A DNA stretch of 64,000 nt from Thalassomonas haliotis (GCF_028657945.1 NZ_CP059693.1:4588001-4652000), one strand, 5' to 3'; shown: positions 20,330 through 29,149, numbered from the stretch's first letter. The notes: generated by a model from the sequence alone, not told the origin. Numbers and translations: made by a program.

Positions 20330-22957
20330 TTGAATACTCAGATGTTAGTACCGACCGAATATACAGATAAACTCGCCATCACAGCAGCCCAACTGAGCAG
20401 CAGCGATATTTGCCAGCTAAGCGAGACCTTTAGTCACTGGTTAAAACAGGCCTTTGAAGTTGAAGACATTACCTTTTTGCTTTCGGCCCGGGCCCAGTTT
20501 GTCGATAAGGTACTGACAAAACTCTGGTGCCAGCACCAGTTGGATGAATATCAGATCAGTTTAATTGCCGTCGGCGGATATGGCCGTAATGAGCTGCATC
20601 CCCATTCCGATATTGATATCCTGCTGCTCACTCAGGAGCAAAGGGATACAGCCCTGGAAGAGCGCATTTCTGCCTTTATTACCCAGCTTTGGGATGTCAA
20701 ACTTGATATCGGCCACAGCGTGCGCAGCGTTAAAGAATGCCTGAAACAGGCGGTCAAGGATGTCACCGTAGCCACCAATTTGATGGAAATGCGCCTGATC
20801 TGCGGCAACAGCGCCTTATCCCAGCAACTGCAACCTTTGCTGAAAGAAGATGTTTTCTGGAGCTCACAACAGTTTTTTGTTGCCAAACGCCAAGAGCAAC
20901 AGAAACGCCATCAGCAATATCACGGCGCCGCCTACACCCTGGAGCCGAATTTAAAATCCAATCCCGGGGGGCTCAGGGACATACAAACCATAGGCTGGGT
21001 AGCCAAACGCCACTTTGTCGCCGATTCCCTCGATGAGCTGGTGGCCCATGAATACCTGACCCGTAATGAATATTATGAACTGCTAGAGTGTCAGGACTAT
21101 TTATGGCGCATGCGTTTTGCCCTGCATTTTGTCGCCGGGCGCAATGAAAACCGCTTATTGTTTGATTACCAGGCAGATGTCGCCAAGCTGCTCGGTTTTG
21201 GCGATGAAGGCAAAGCCGTGGTTGAGCGCATGATGAAACGCTTTTTCCGGGTGATCGCCCGCGTCGCCGAGCTCAATAATATGTTGCTGCAACATTTCCA
21301 GCAGGTGATCTTACATCAGGACAAGCCGCTGGCAAGCACAACCATCAACCGGGACTTTGACCTGATCGACGGTTTGATTTATGCCAGCAACGACCGGGTA
21401 TTTACCCGCCCGGAAAAGCTGATGGAAATGTTCCTGCTTATCGCCCAGGAGCCGAAAATAAAAGGCATACATTCCCATACCTTAAGGCTGATGCGTAATG
21501 CCAGGCGTCGCCTGATCTCAGTACTGAGTGACTATGCCAAAAGCCGGCGGCTCTTTATGGCCATAATCCGCCATCCCAGGGGACTGGGCCTGCCCTTAAC
21601 CTTAATGCACAAACACAGCATTTTAGGGGCCTATTTGCCGGAATGGCGCAATATCGCCGGGCAGATGCAGTTTGACCTGTTCCACGCCTATTCGGTTGAC
21701 GAGCACAGCTACCGCTTGATCAAAAACCTTTACCGTTTCAGCCAGGGAGAGCATAACCATGAATTTCCCCTGTGCAGTAAAATTGTGCAGCGCATCCGCA
21801 AACCCGAAGTCTTGTATCTTGCCGGAATTTTTCATGATATTGCCAAAGGGCGCGGCGGCGATCATGCCAAACTCGGAGCGGTTGATGCGCTGAATTTCAG
21901 TAAAATGCACCAGCTCAATAATCATGACGGCAAAATGATTTCCTGGCTGGTCAAACATCACTTGCTGATGTCGGTGACGGCGCAGCGCCGTGATATCTCA
22001 GATCCCGATGTTATCCGCCAGTTCGGGGAAATTGTCCGCGATGAAGCCCATCTCGACTATTTATACTGTCTCACCGTCGCCGATATGCGCGCCACCAATG
22101 AAAGCTTATGGAACAGCTGGAAGGCCAACCTGCTGGAGGAATTATACTTCAACACCAAGCGCGCCTTCAGGCGTGGACTGGAAAAACCTGTGGATCTGCG
22201 GGCAAAAATCCGTGAAAACCAGGATATGGCCATGACCTTGCTTGCTGAGCAGCATTTGGACAACGAAATACTGCAAAAGCTGTGGCGGGAATTTAAGGCG
22301 GATTATTTCCTGCGTTATTCCCCGGCGCAAATTGCCTGGCACAGCCGTAATATTATCGGCCACGATAAAAGAAAACCTTTGGTACTGATCAGCACGACCC
22401 CTTATCGCGGCGGCACTGAAGTCTTTATTTATACCAAAGGGCGCAGCGGTATTTTTGCCACCACAGTCGCCCTGCTCAGCGGTAAAAAACTGTCCATTCA
22501 TGATGCCAAGATCATCACCAGTAAAACCGGTTACACCCTTAATACCTTTGTCGTACTCGACAGCCACGGCAAGGCCATCAACGACTCTTACCGGGCACAG
22601 GAAACCGCCGCGGCCCTTGCCAGAAAACTGAGCCAGCAGTCGTTAAGTGATGTAACGCTGCAACCGATATCAAAACGTTTAAAGCAATTTAAATTGCCGA
22701 CCCAGGTCAGCTTTATTGACAACAATACTAAAAGAACCACTTTGGTTGAAATTGTCGCCCTGGACAGACCCGGTCTACTCGCCAGTATCGCCCAGGTCTT
22801 TCAGGATTGTAAAATCAAAATTCACTCCGCTAAAATCACCACCTTCGGCGAAAAAGCAGAAGATGTCTTCACCGTATCCAACAGTGACAATATCGCCCTG
22901 ACAGAAGCGGAGCAGGCGGAGCTGACCTCCAGGTTATGTGACGATATCAGCGGTTAA
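20330..22957 (+). CDS. glnD: Bifunctional uridylyltransferase/uridylyl-removing enzyme
   Basis: Senses glutamine and modifies the PII proteins that control nitrogen assimilation. The 875 residues contain the nucleotidyltransferase motif [20 protein letters not shown] near residue 80-100. A GlnD helical domain follows, then an HD domain for deuridylylation ([13 protein letters not shown], about 505-517). Two C-terminal ACT domains (about 685-780 and 795-870) complete it. The start chosen is TTG at 20330, 6 bases after AAGAG. ATG at 20342 is the alternative and would remove four residues. It is followed by dapD. Confidence 0.95.
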   Translation: MNTQMLVPTEYTDKLAITAAQLSSSDICQLSETFSHWLKQAFEVEDITFLLSARAQFVDKVLTKLWCQHQLDEYQISLIAVGGYGRNELHPHSDIDILLLTQEQRDTALEERISAFITQLWDVKLDIGHSVRSVKECLKQAVKDVTVATNLMEMRLICGNSALSQQLQPLLKEDVFWSSQQFFVAKRQEQQKRHQQYHGAAYTLEPNLKSNPGGLRDIQTIGWVAKRHFVADSLDELVAHEYLTRNEYYELLECQDYLWRMRFALHFVAGRNENRLLFDYQADVAKLLGFGDEGKAVVERMMKRFFRVIARVAELNNMLLQHFQQVILHQDKPLASTTINRDFDLIDGLIYASNDRVFTRPEKLMEMFLLIAQEPKIKGIHSHTLRLMRNARRRLISVLSDYAKSRRLFMAIIRHPRGLGLPLTLMHKHSILGAYLPEWRNIAGQMQFDLFHAYSVDEHSYRLIKNLYRFSQGEHNHEFPLCSKIVQRIRKPEVLYLAGIFHDIAKGRGGDHAKLGAVDALNFSKMHQLNNHDGKMISWLVKHHLLMSVTAQRRDISDPDVIRQFGEIVRDEAHLDYLYCLTVADMRATNESLWNSWKANLLEELYFNTKRAFRRGLEKPVDLRAKIRENQDMAMTLLAEQHLDNEILQKLWREFKADYFLRYSPAQIAWHSRNIIGHDKRKPLVLISTTPYRGGTEVFIYTKGRSGIFATTVALLSGKKLSIHDAKIITSKTGYTLNTFVVLDSHGKAINDSYRAQETAAALARKLSQQSLSDVTLQPISKRLKQFKLPTQVSFIDNNTKRTTLVEIVALDRPGLLASIAQVFQDCKIKIHSAKITTFGEKAEDVFTVSNSDNIALTEAEQAELTSRLCDDISG

Positions 22958-23011
22958 CCCGACTTAACTTAAAAACTGAATAAGAATTAAAAATTTACAT
23001 AGGAAAAACAC

Positions 23012-23842
23012 ATGAACGCCACACAAAAGATTATCGAACAGGCCTTTGAAAACCGGGCCAATATCACCCCGAAAACCGTCAGTGATGAAGTCAAACAAGC
23101 TGTGCTTGACACCCTGGCATTACTTAATACCGGTCAGGCCCGCGTAGCGGAAAAAATTGCCGGTGAATGGGTGGTACACCAGTGGCTGAAAAAGGCGGTA
23201 TTACTGTCTTTTCGTATCTGGGATAACCAGGTAATTGACGGCGCTGAAAGCAAATATTTTGATAAGGTGCCGCTGAAATACGAAAATTATCAGCAAAGCG
23301 ACTTTGAAGCCGACGGCGTGCGCATAGTGCCTCCCGCCACGGTACGCACCGGCAGCTATGTCGGTAAGGATGTCGTGGTCATGCCCAGCTATGTCAATAT
23401 CGGCGCTTATGTCGATGAAGGCACTATGGTCGATACCTGGGCCACCGTTGGCTCCTGTGCCCAGATAGGTAAAAATGTTCATTTATCCGGCGGTGTCGGC
23501 ATAGGCGGCGTATTAGAACCGCTGCAGGCGGGTCCGACCATCATCGAAGATAACTGCTTTATCGGCGCCCGCTCCGAAATCGTTGAAGGGGTAGTGGTAG
23601 AAGAAGGCGCGGTGATCTCTATGGGGGTTTATATCGGCCAAAGCACACGTATTTATGACCGGGAAAGCGGTGAAACCCATTACGGCCGCGTACCGGCAGG
23701 CTCGGTTGTGGTACCGGGTAACTTGCCGTCAAAATGCGGCAGTTACAGCTTATATGCCGCGATTATCGTGAAAAAAGTCGATGCCAAAACCCGGGCGAAG
23801 GTTGGCGTAAACGCCCTGTTGCGCTCCATCAGCGAAGACTAG
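23012..23842 (+). CDS. dapD: 2,3,4,5-tetrahydropyridine-2,6-dicarboxylate N-succinyltransferase
   Basis: Succinyl-CoA-dependent step of lysine and meso-DAP synthesis. The 276-residue product has an N-terminal helical domain, then a left-handed beta-helix of hexapeptide repeats (about 105-240) with [19 protein letters not shown]. The C-terminal segment [20 protein letters not shown] is characteristic. It is 54 bp downstream of glnD and ends at a strong terminator. Confidence 0.97.
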   Translation: MNATQKIIEQAFENRANITPKTVSDEVKQAVLDTLALLNTGQARVAEKIAGEWVVHQWLKKAVLLSFRIWDNQVIDGAESKYFDKVPLKYENYQQSDFEADGVRIVPPATVRTGSYVGKDVVVMPSYVNIGAYVDEGTMVDTWATVGSCAQIGKNVHLSGGVGIGGVLEPLQAGPTIIEDNCFIGARSEIVEGVVVEEGAVISMGVYIGQSTRIYDRESGETHYGRVPAGSVVVPGNLPSKCGSYSLYAAIIVKKVDAKTRAKVGVNALLRSISED

Positions 23843-23866
23843 GCCGCCGCTATTTTACCGGATAAA

Positions 23867-23896
23867 ACAAAGGGCCTGCCGGCCCTTTGTTATTTT
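23867..23896. terminator. Bidirectional terminator between dapD and truC
   Basis: A 10-bp perfect stem ACAAAGGGCC/GGCCCTTTGT (23867-23876, 23881-23890) has a 4-nt loop and is followed by TATTTTAT on the plus strand. The minus strand reads TTTGTTTTATC. It serves the convergent dapD and truC genes. Confidence 0.85.
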
Positions 23897-23929
23897 ATAT
23901 TAAGACCTTTTCCTACATACAGCGGCATA

Positions 23930-24706
23930 TTAAGCAAAGTCCTTTTCTTGCCAGCCCAGCCGTTCAAAAACCGATAGCCATTGTCTGTCAAAGCCGGTTT
24001 CAATGCTCAGCGCTTCACCGGTCACCGGATGAGCAAATTCAAGCTTTTTCGCCATCAGCATCAAACGCTTAAAACCAAAGTATTGGAGAAAAAACGGGTT
24101 TTGCTTATTATCGCCATAGTTGATATCGCCGATAATAGGATAACGCAGGTGGGCAAGGTGGCGGCGGATCTGATGACGCCTGCCGGTCGCCGGCAACAGC
24201 TTGACCAGGGAGTAGCGCACGCTGTCATATTTCCCCAAAGGCACAGCTAAACTGGCAGTGGCAAGACTCTGGTAAGAGGTTTGCGCCTCCTGCGCCGGCT
24301 TATCCGCCCGGCTGAATTTATCACCGATTTTATCCAGTTTCTCTTTTAACGGATAATCTATCATCGCCTCCCCCAACAGGTGACCGCGGGTCAGGGCATA
24401 GTAAGTTTTCCGTATGGTTTTATCGGTAAAAGCCGCTCCCATCTGCCGGGCTACGTCCCGGGTTAATGCAAAAAGCAAAACCCCCGACGTCGGCCGGTCC
24501 AGGCGGTGCAGCGGGTAAACATAACGGCCGATTTGATCCCGCACCAGTTGCAGGGCAAAAAACTGCTCATCTTTATCCATAAAGCTACGATGTACGAACA
24601 ACCCCGAAGGTTTATCCACCGCCACCAGGTATTCATCCTGATATAAAACCTTAAGTACCGGCTTTTCTGCTATTTCCTCGCCCGGGATTTGCTGGTCTTC
24701 ACTCAT
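23930..24706 (-). CDS. truC: tRNA pseudouridine(65) synthase
   Basis: RluA-family pseudouridine synthase that modifies U65 in some tRNAs. The 258-residue product has the catalytic motif HRLDRPTSGVLLFAL at about 67-81 with the active Asp, and RRHQIRRHLAHL further on. Length and partner agree with E. coli TruC. It overlaps the yqcC stop by ATGA, so the pair is translationally coupled. Confidence 0.93.
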   Translation of the reverse strand: MSEDQQIPGEEIAEKPVLKVLYQDEYLVAVDKPSGLFVHRSFMDKDEQFFALQLVRDQIGRYVYPLHRLDRPTSGVLLFALTRDVARQMGAAFTDKTIRKTYYALTRGHLLGEAMIDYPLKEKLDKIGDKFSRADKPAQEAQTSYQSLATASLAVPLGKYDSVRYSLVKLLPATGRRHQIRRHLAHLRYPIIGDINYGDNKQNPFFLQYFGFKRLMLMAKKLEFAHPVTGEALSIETGFDRQWLSVFERLGWQEKDFA

Positions 24707-25062
24707 GGCGTGCTCACAAACATGGTTTGTGCCCGCTTGCCGCTGAGTAGCTCATCAAGCTCGCCGATAATGTTGATCAGCTTCGCCACTGCCTGTCCCC
24801 GGCTTTTGAAAGCTTCTTCCGCCATGGGGCACAGCGCCATATTCGTCGGCAGGGGCAATTCCTCTTTCACCATCTGGCCAAGCTTGGCAATAAAGACAAA
24901 TTGCAGCCATTGTTCAAAGGTTAAAGTATCGCAGCAAAAAGGCTGGCGACTTTGCAGTGCCGATTCAGGCACAGGGTCGAACTGCCACAGCTGCTGTTGT
25001 TGCAATTCGGCTGCTAACAGCGACAGCAAAGTTGATGTCTCTTGGTGTATCGTTTTTTTCAT
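24703..25062 (-). CDS. yqcC: YqcC family protein (DUF446)
   Basis: Small protein of unknown function always found with truC in this group. The frame is open to 25245, but the start is set at ATG 25060-25062, giving 119 residues (the enteric protein has 109). A TATAAT-like -10 element on the minus strand at 25106-25111 lies inside the longer frame and supports the short start. The conserved core TFEQWLQFVFIAKLGQMV and an acidic N-terminus (LLAAELQQQQLW) are recognisable. Confidence 0.85.
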   Translation of the reverse strand: MKKTIHQETSTLLSLLAAELQQQQLWQFDPVPESALQSRQPFCCDTLTFEQWLQFVFIAKLGQMVKEELPLPTNMALCPMAEEAFKSRGQAVAKLINIIGELDELLSGKRAQTMFVSTP

Positions 25063-25105
25063 ATCGGGGAAGTTACCGTTTAAAAACTGCCGGGTAATAA
25101 GCGCT

Positions 25106-25111
25106 ATTATA
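25106..25111 (-). promoter_or_regulatory. -10 element for yqcC-truC
   Basis: A perfect TATAAT on the minus strand lies 44 bp upstream of the short yqcC start. The -35 region is weak (TTGCAA with a 19-bp spacer). It decides the yqcC start in favour of 25062. Confidence 0.5.
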
Positions 25112-25300
25112 CCTTTGCCTGGTGGGGACATTGCAATCATTTCTCCCCAAGCGACTCTGTTTGCCGTTTTACCCGGGGGCGGGCAAAGCCGGTTCCCTGC
25201 CCGGTGAGCTCTGCCTGCCTTGAGCAGTGCCTCCTTATTAGCCATTGTTATCTGCCCGGCTTTTAGCAGGGCATGAGTTTTAATCTCCCACCAGCCCCGC

Positions 25301-25306
25301 TATAAT
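25301..25306 (+). promoter_or_regulatory. -10 element for the DUF3549 gene
   Basis: A perfect TATAAT lies 29 bp upstream of the ATG at 25336, with a weak -35 (TTTAAT) at 17-bp spacing. It would drive DUF3549-DUF3301 divergently from yqcC. Confidence 0.5.
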
Positions 25307-25335
25307 AGCGCCAACATTATTCAGCCAGTGTCATT

Positions 25336-26361
25336 ATGTCCGCTATTTCCACCATTTCAGAACTTTTTACCTTATCCGACTCTCAATACCGTATTTACGA
25401 TGTCGGCCGTAAAATAGATAAAATCTCTAAAGAGCAGTTTAAAAAAATTGAATTAAACCAGCAGCCCTACCCTTATCCCAGCCAGGGGCATGCCTTTATC
25501 GCCGCCGCTTTCTGGCAAAAAGGCTCCAGTGCGCCGTACTTGTGGTTTGTCAAAATTCCCCTCGATGAGCGAGGTCTGCTGAATCAAGGCGCACGCAATC
25601 ACTTTATTGCCATTATCATCGAAGCCTTAGGCTCAGATCTGTCTGCAGATCCAACCCAGCAGCAAGAAGCCTTGCTAAAAAATAATCCCTACCACTTTAC
25701 CCCGGCGCAATATAAATTGGCCGCGTTAAACAGCATCATAGGATTGGAATTAAAACAACCTGCCAGCGGCTATTACCGGGACTGTTATGCTTACCTGAGC
25801 GGAGAAACAGCTTGGGATCAGTGGCAAAACTTAGGAGTACAGGGGATCAGTGACTTTATCGCCCGTATCGATGATAAAGAGCACCAGCAAATATTGAGCA
25901 AGGCCCTGCCTCAGCTGCCAGCCCAGGTACTGGCTCCCTTGTGCTCGGCCCTGGAAAACAAGCAATATCCGGTTGATGTTATCCGCAGCCTGCTGGCGCG
26001 TTTAAAATCAGCAATTGATAACCAAGAAGCTGAACTTGGGCAGGTATTATTAAGAGCACTGGCATCAAATTGTGAACATATCGATGTCACTGCTTTTGCC
26101 GATACACATTTGCTGGTACCCGGTATCAGCAGCGAGCAGCTGATCACTCTTTCCGGACGGTGCTGGGCACTGCTGCAAACACCTGCGCGCATGAGCCATT
26201 ACCTGGAGTTATTAATTGCCAAACAGGATAACGAGCTCTTTACCGCGATTTTTAAAGATTTGGTTGCAATCCCATTAATACGCCCAATATTATTTCAATG
26301 TATGCGGGCACCGGATCGCAGCCCTGCCCTGGCAAAGGCCATAGGACAGTTATTTAACTAA
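25336..26361 (+). CDS. DUF3549 family protein
   Basis: The 341-residue protein begins STISELFTLSDSQYRIYDVGRKI and contains QPYPYPSQGHAFIAAAFW, recognised as the DUF3549 family of Shewanella, Vibrio and relatives. It is soluble with no signal peptide, and its C-terminal half is alpha-helical with HEAT-like character. No catalytic motif is evident. It lies divergently from yqcC-truC and upstream of a DUF3301 gene, a neighbourhood shared with other Alteromonadales. Function unknown. Confidence 0.8.
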   Translation: MSAISTISELFTLSDSQYRIYDVGRKIDKISKEQFKKIELNQQPYPYPSQGHAFIAAAFWQKGSSAPYLWFVKIPLDERGLLNQGARNHFIAIIIEALGSDLSADPTQQQEALLKNNPYHFTPAQYKLAALNSIIGLELKQPASGYYRDCYAYLSGETAWDQWQNLGVQGISDFIARIDDKEHQQILSKALPQLPAQVLAPLCSALENKQYPVDVIRSLLARLKSAIDNQEAELGQVLLRALASNCEHIDVTAFADTHLLVPGISSEQLITLSGRCWALLQTPARMSHYLELLIAKQDNELFTAIFKDLVAIPLIRPILFQCMRAPDRSPALAKAIGQLFN

Positions 26362-26401
26362 GCTGGCGTTAACCGCTGAATTTAAAGGTGATGTGTTAAT
26401 T

Positions 26402-26701
26402 ATGGAAAATATTTATTATTTATTGGCGGCGTTTATGGTGTGCTGGTATTTTATCTACCTGAGAAAAATATCTGAGTCCGCCAGAAGACACGCCGCCCGG
26501 TATTGCGAGCAAAGCGGTTTGCAATATATTGCCATCGCCCGGAAATTCAGCAGACCAAAATTTGACAAACAGCACGGGTTATATTTTTTCAGTGTCTTTG
26601 AATTTGAGTTTAGCGGTGACGGCGAGTCGAGCAATAGCGGCGAGTTAAGCTTACGAGGATTAAAGTTAAACCAGGTGGATTTACCCGCCTATAGAATTTA
26701 A
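26402..26701 (+). CDS. DUF3301 family membrane-anchored protein
   Basis: A small protein of 99 residues. One N-terminal membrane helix (about 4-20, YYLLAAFMVCWYFIYL) is followed by a cytoplasmic Arg-rich region and a beta-rich domain ending FEFEFSGDGES. The start ATG at 26402 follows AAGGTGA by 11 bases; a GTG at 26393 is also in frame. It lies 40 bp after DUF3549 and is probably co-transcribed. A terminator follows at 26799. Function unknown. Confidence 0.8.
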   Translation: MENIYYLLAAFMVCWYFIYLRKISESARRHAARYCEQSGLQYIAIARKFSRPKFDKQHGLYFFSVFEFEFSGDGESSNSGELSLRGLKLNQVDLPAYRI

Positions 26702-26791
26702 CCCTATTAAGGGGGATTGTCGGCTAAAAGACTTATCACAGTTTCCCTGCGGATATTAAAAACCTGACAAACCTCAACTAAACAAAAAAAC

Positions 26792-26830
26792 AAAAAAACA
26801 AAAGCGGCCAATATGCCGCTTTTGTTTTTT
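26792..26830. terminator. Bidirectional terminator: DUF3301 (+) and csrB-like RNA 1 (-)
   Basis: A 10-bp stem CAAAAGCGGC/GCCGCTTTTG (26799-26808, 26815-26824) is followed by TTTTTT on the plus strand. On the minus strand it is followed by TTTTTTTGTTTTTTTG. Both directions therefore look like strong intrinsic terminators. Confidence 0.9.
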
Positions 26831-27060
26831 AGCCAACATCCTGTAGCTGGTGGCGGTCGCCATCCCGGTGACCTCTTCCCTGAAACATTAACTTCCCTGT
26901 TAACTCCTGATGCCTTCCTGGCAAACTTTAAACTAAAAGTTAACTTCCTTATTATCTTAGCCGTCCTTATGCTGATTTCCTGTCTGGCCCAACAGTCCCT
27001 GTTGAGTGATTCATCACTGAATGCTTAACGAGTTTTTCCTTAGCTCGTGTCGTCCTGACA
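26792..27060 (-). ncRNA. csrB: CsrB-family regulatory RNA, copy 1
   Basis: A predicted RNA of about 269 nt that binds and sequesters CsrA. Read on the minus strand it carries 12 GGA motifs and many small hairpins that present GGA in the loop. Examples are TGTC-AGGAC-GACA, CAACAG-GGA-CTGTTG, TGCC-AGGAA-GGCA and TTAAC-AGGGAA-GTTAA. It starts just after a TAATAT -10 box and ends at an intrinsic terminator. A GacA/UvrY-type palindrome lies 176 bp upstream. It sits beside truC-yqcC with syd nearby, as csrB does in enteric bacteria. The first 14 nt are identical to copy 2. Identity is inferred from structure and context; no covariance search was run. Confidence 0.88.
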
Positions 27061-27066
27061 TGCTTA

Positions 27067-27072
27067 ATATTA
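27067..27072 (-). promoter_or_regulatory. -10 box of csrB-like RNA 1
   Basis: TAATAT on the minus strand lies 6-7 bp upstream of the inferred RNA start near 27060. The bases that follow (TAAGC, then ATGTCAGG) align with TAATC, then ATGTCAGG at copy 2. Confidence 0.6.
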
Positions 27073-27227
27073 CCAGCTGGACTGCCCCGAGCCAGCAGCA
27101 GAAAATAAATAAATGTCACAGCTTATGGCCCGGATATAAGCAAAAAGTGAAAAAACAGTAAAAAACAAAACACTAGGACAGGCATCTGCTTTTGCGCCCT
27201 GAAAAGGCTTAACTATTCTTACACCAT

Positions 27228-27245
27228 TGTGAGAAATTTCTTACA
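27228..27245. promoter_or_regulatory. GacA/UvrY box upstream of csrB-like RNA 1
   Basis: The 18-bp palindrome TGTGAGAAATTTCTTACA matches the GacA upstream activating consensus TGTAAG-N6-CTTACA with one difference. Its centre is about 176 bp upstream of the inferred start of RNA 1. A distance near -180 is usual for GacA-controlled rsmY/rsmZ/csrB promoters. Confidence 0.82.
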
Positions 27246-27411
27246 ATCAGTTTGTGCTTCTTCACCCTGCCCTGCCTTTCTGTTGTTCATTGTTTAACCA
27301 AGACAGGAATAAAATAATTTTTCTTTTGATTCTCTCCCGGTTTTTGCCAGATTCACGCAGACACAGGTGCAAAAATTAGTTAATCTTGCGTTAATTTATT
27401 TTGGAGGTCTT

Positions 27412-28533
27412 GTGCAGCTATTAAAGTCGATTTTTTGTTTATCAGGATTTGATAATCGTCAGCGTTATGGCGCCATCTGCGGCATCAGCTATTTAAGTTT
27501 TATCCTGATGAGCGCCATGCTCACCGGTTATATGATAAGTTCAGCCATTATTTTATTTATCGCCGTTATTGTTTGTGTGCTCTCCACCAAACGCCGTTTA
27601 CAGGATGCCCAGCTCAATAAAAACTGGAGCGTCGGTCCCGGTGTAATTTTTGCCCTGACAGGTTTAGTGGTAGTCACCGTAAATCACGCAGGTGCCTACT
27701 GGCTGTTGCTTATTCCAATGGCACTTTCGGCCTTGTTATTAACGTATCCCGGCAAACCCGAAAAAGATTACCAGTTAGGTTATAACGGCCCCGTTGATTT
27801 ACATGGCTTTGGCCAAAGTCATGTCCGTACCAGCCATGCCTCCGGCCGGATAGAGCCAACGCTGGCTCCTTCAGCGGACGCAGAGCAACCCCTTGCCATT
27901 GACAGCCCCGAGCAGGCATTTAGCGCTTCCACAGAACAAACTCATGCCAGCGGCGGGGGCTTTTCCAGCGGTTCAGCACAGCAAGACCCCGGTGAACAAA
28001 TTCGCCTGTTGCTGCTGAATAAGAAAAATGCCCTTTACGCCGGTGGCGTTATACTCGCTTTTATCATCACAGGCATAGTACTTTCCCTGCTATTTTCCGC
28101 TAGCGACAACACACAAGCCATGCCGGACAATACAGCACCGGCACAGCGGCAAAGCCCACAGGATGAAAAACTGCATAAAATAGATCTTCCCGATAACTTT
28201 TCTTTACTGCTCAACCAATACCAGGGAGTGATCATTAGCTGGCAATCGGATAAAAGCGAACAAACGCAAATCTGGTCTTTAAAAACCGCCCGGGGAGATA
28301 ACAGCTGCGAGAAAATTACCTTTAATAACGGTGAATCTTTTCGCACATATAGTGTTACCACTGAGATGGGGGAGCACTATTTCGCCAGCTTCTCGCCATT
28401 AGACACTAAAGGCCTGCTGCAGGCGATAGCATTTCGCGGCAATTTCCGCCTGTGCGGTTATAAGTTTTCATTGAAAGGCAGCCAGGCGGCATTAGGGAAA
28501 AACAATCATTACGCCGAATTTATCGACTATTAG
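27412..28533 (+). CDS. DUF805-like membrane protein with C-terminal extracytoplasmic domain
   Basis: The frame opens at GTG 27367; the start chosen is GTG 27412, 4 bases after GGAGG, giving 373 residues. The N-terminal part has about four membrane helices (20-57 and 75-112), and SGFDNRQRYGAIC plus STKRRLQDA...LLTYPGKPEKDYQLGYNGP recall a diverged DUF805 domain. A Ser/Pro/Gln-rich linker (125-195) is followed by one membrane helix (205-225) and a soluble C-terminal domain of about 110 residues with two cysteines. It lies between the two csrB-like RNAs on the opposite strand. No function is assigned. Confidence 0.7.
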   Translation: MQLLKSIFCLSGFDNRQRYGAICGISYLSFILMSAMLTGYMISSAIILFIAVIVCVLSTKRRLQDAQLNKNWSVGPGVIFALTGLVVVTVNHAGAYWLLLIPMALSALLLTYPGKPEKDYQLGYNGPVDLHGFGQSHVRTSHASGRIEPTLAPSADAEQPLAIDSPEQAFSASTEQTHASGGGFSSGSAQQDPGEQIRLLLLNKKNALYAGGVILAFIITGIVLSLLFSASDNTQAMPDNTAPAQRQSPQDEKLHKIDLPDNFSLLLNQYQGVIISWQSDKSEQTQIWSLKTARGDNSCEKITFNNGESFRTYSVTTEMGEHYFASFSPLDTKGLLQAIAFRGNFRLCGYKFSLKGSQAALGKNNHYAEFIDY

Positions 28534-28572
28534 CTCAGCCATAGTCCAGAGTAGCTCAGCCATAGTCCAGAA
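28531..28572 (+). repeat. Tandem 21-bp repeat at the stop codon
   Basis: TAGCTCAGCCATAGTCCAG plus AG/AA occurs twice in a row (28531-28551, 28552-28572), differing only in the last base. The first unit begins with the TAG stop codon of the preceding gene. It looks like a recent slippage duplication. Confidence 0.8.
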
Positions 28573-28628
28573 GCTTGCCAGGCCTGTAAAAGCTCAGGCA
28601 TAAAGGCGCAGCATAAACTTTCCGGCAT

Positions 28629-28657
28629 AAAAAAATGCGGCTCATAGAGCCGCATTT
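28629..28657 (-). terminator. Terminator of csrB-like RNA 2
   Basis: An 11-bp stem AAATGCGGCTC/GAGCCGCATTT (28633-28643, 28647-28657) has a 3-nt loop. On the minus strand the stem runs straight into a run of seven T. It may also stop plus-strand transcripts of the gene ending at 28533. Confidence 0.9.
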
Positions 28658-28963
28658 ATTTAACTAGCTTAGTGCTTCCTGCACATATTTAGTGTTCCCA
28701 CACTTTATATCCCTAAAATATCTATCCCTAGTATATTTTGATGAATCCTTTCATCCTCCTTAAGCCGTCCCGGGCAATATATCTTCCTGATATATTCACA
28801 TTACTGTGTGTTCCCTGTGCTGTCCATTTGCATCATCCTGATGTTAACCATCCTTGATCAACTCACTTCCCTGTTATATCTTCCTTTTGTGAATATCCCA
28901 TCCACAAGACATCATCCTTAATGCCTCCCTTAACAGAGTATCCTTCTCTGTGTCGTCCTGACA
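28629..28963 (-). ncRNA. CsrB-family regulatory RNA, copy 2
   Basis: A predicted CsrA-sequestering RNA of about 335 nt. The minus strand holds about 21 GGA motifs, close to the number in E. coli CsrB. Many are in hairpin loops: TGTC-AGGAC-GACA, ACAGAG-AAGGATA-CTCTGT, CATCA-GGA-TGATG, and ATATATC-AGGA-AGATATAT. It begins with the same 14 nt as copy 1 and ends in a strong terminator. The -10 box is TATTAT (28970-28975), and a GacA-type box lies 177 bp upstream. Apart from the 5' end, sequence identity with copy 1 is low, as is usual for paralogous Csr RNAs. Assigned from structure and context. Confidence 0.88.
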
Positions 28964-28969
28964 TGATTA

Positions 28970-28975
28970 ATAATA
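28970..28975 (-). promoter_or_regulatory. -10 box of csrB-like RNA 2
   Basis: TATTAT on the minus strand has the same spacing to the conserved ATGTCAGGACGACAC start as at copy 1. The inferred start is 28963-28964. Confidence 0.6.
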
Positions 28976-29131
28976 CGTGATTTTCACAATTAACTTAGTA
29001 GGGCAAAAAATATAATAATCTGCAACTTTATTGCAACAAAAGCCAGTCAGGATTTACTCAATATTTTTCAATATGTTACAAAATAATACAGAGAATAATG
29101 TGACATCATTAACCAAGATATCTTACGCTTA

Positions 29132-29149
29132 TGTAGGAAATGTCGCACA
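29132..29149. promoter_or_regulatory. Degenerate GacA/UvrY box upstream of csrB-like RNA 2
   Basis: TGTAGGAAATGTCGCACA keeps the outer TGT...ACA and the G-N6-C core of the GacA consensus (TGTnnG-N6-CnnACA). Its centre is 177 bp upstream of the RNA 2 start, practically the same distance as at copy 1. It is a weaker match than the copy 1 box. The rest of the gap to 29380 shows nothing further. Confidence 0.65.

Noticed and set aside
26813-27028. 71-residue plus-strand frame over csrB-like RNA 1
   Set aside because: It lies inside the RNA gene with no ribosome site, and its sequence only reflects the repeated TTCC elements.
26831-28975. CRISPR array or satellite repeat
   Set aside because: The repeated TTCC/TCCTGA words have no fixed repeat-spacer period and resolve as hairpin loops with GGA on the minus strand.
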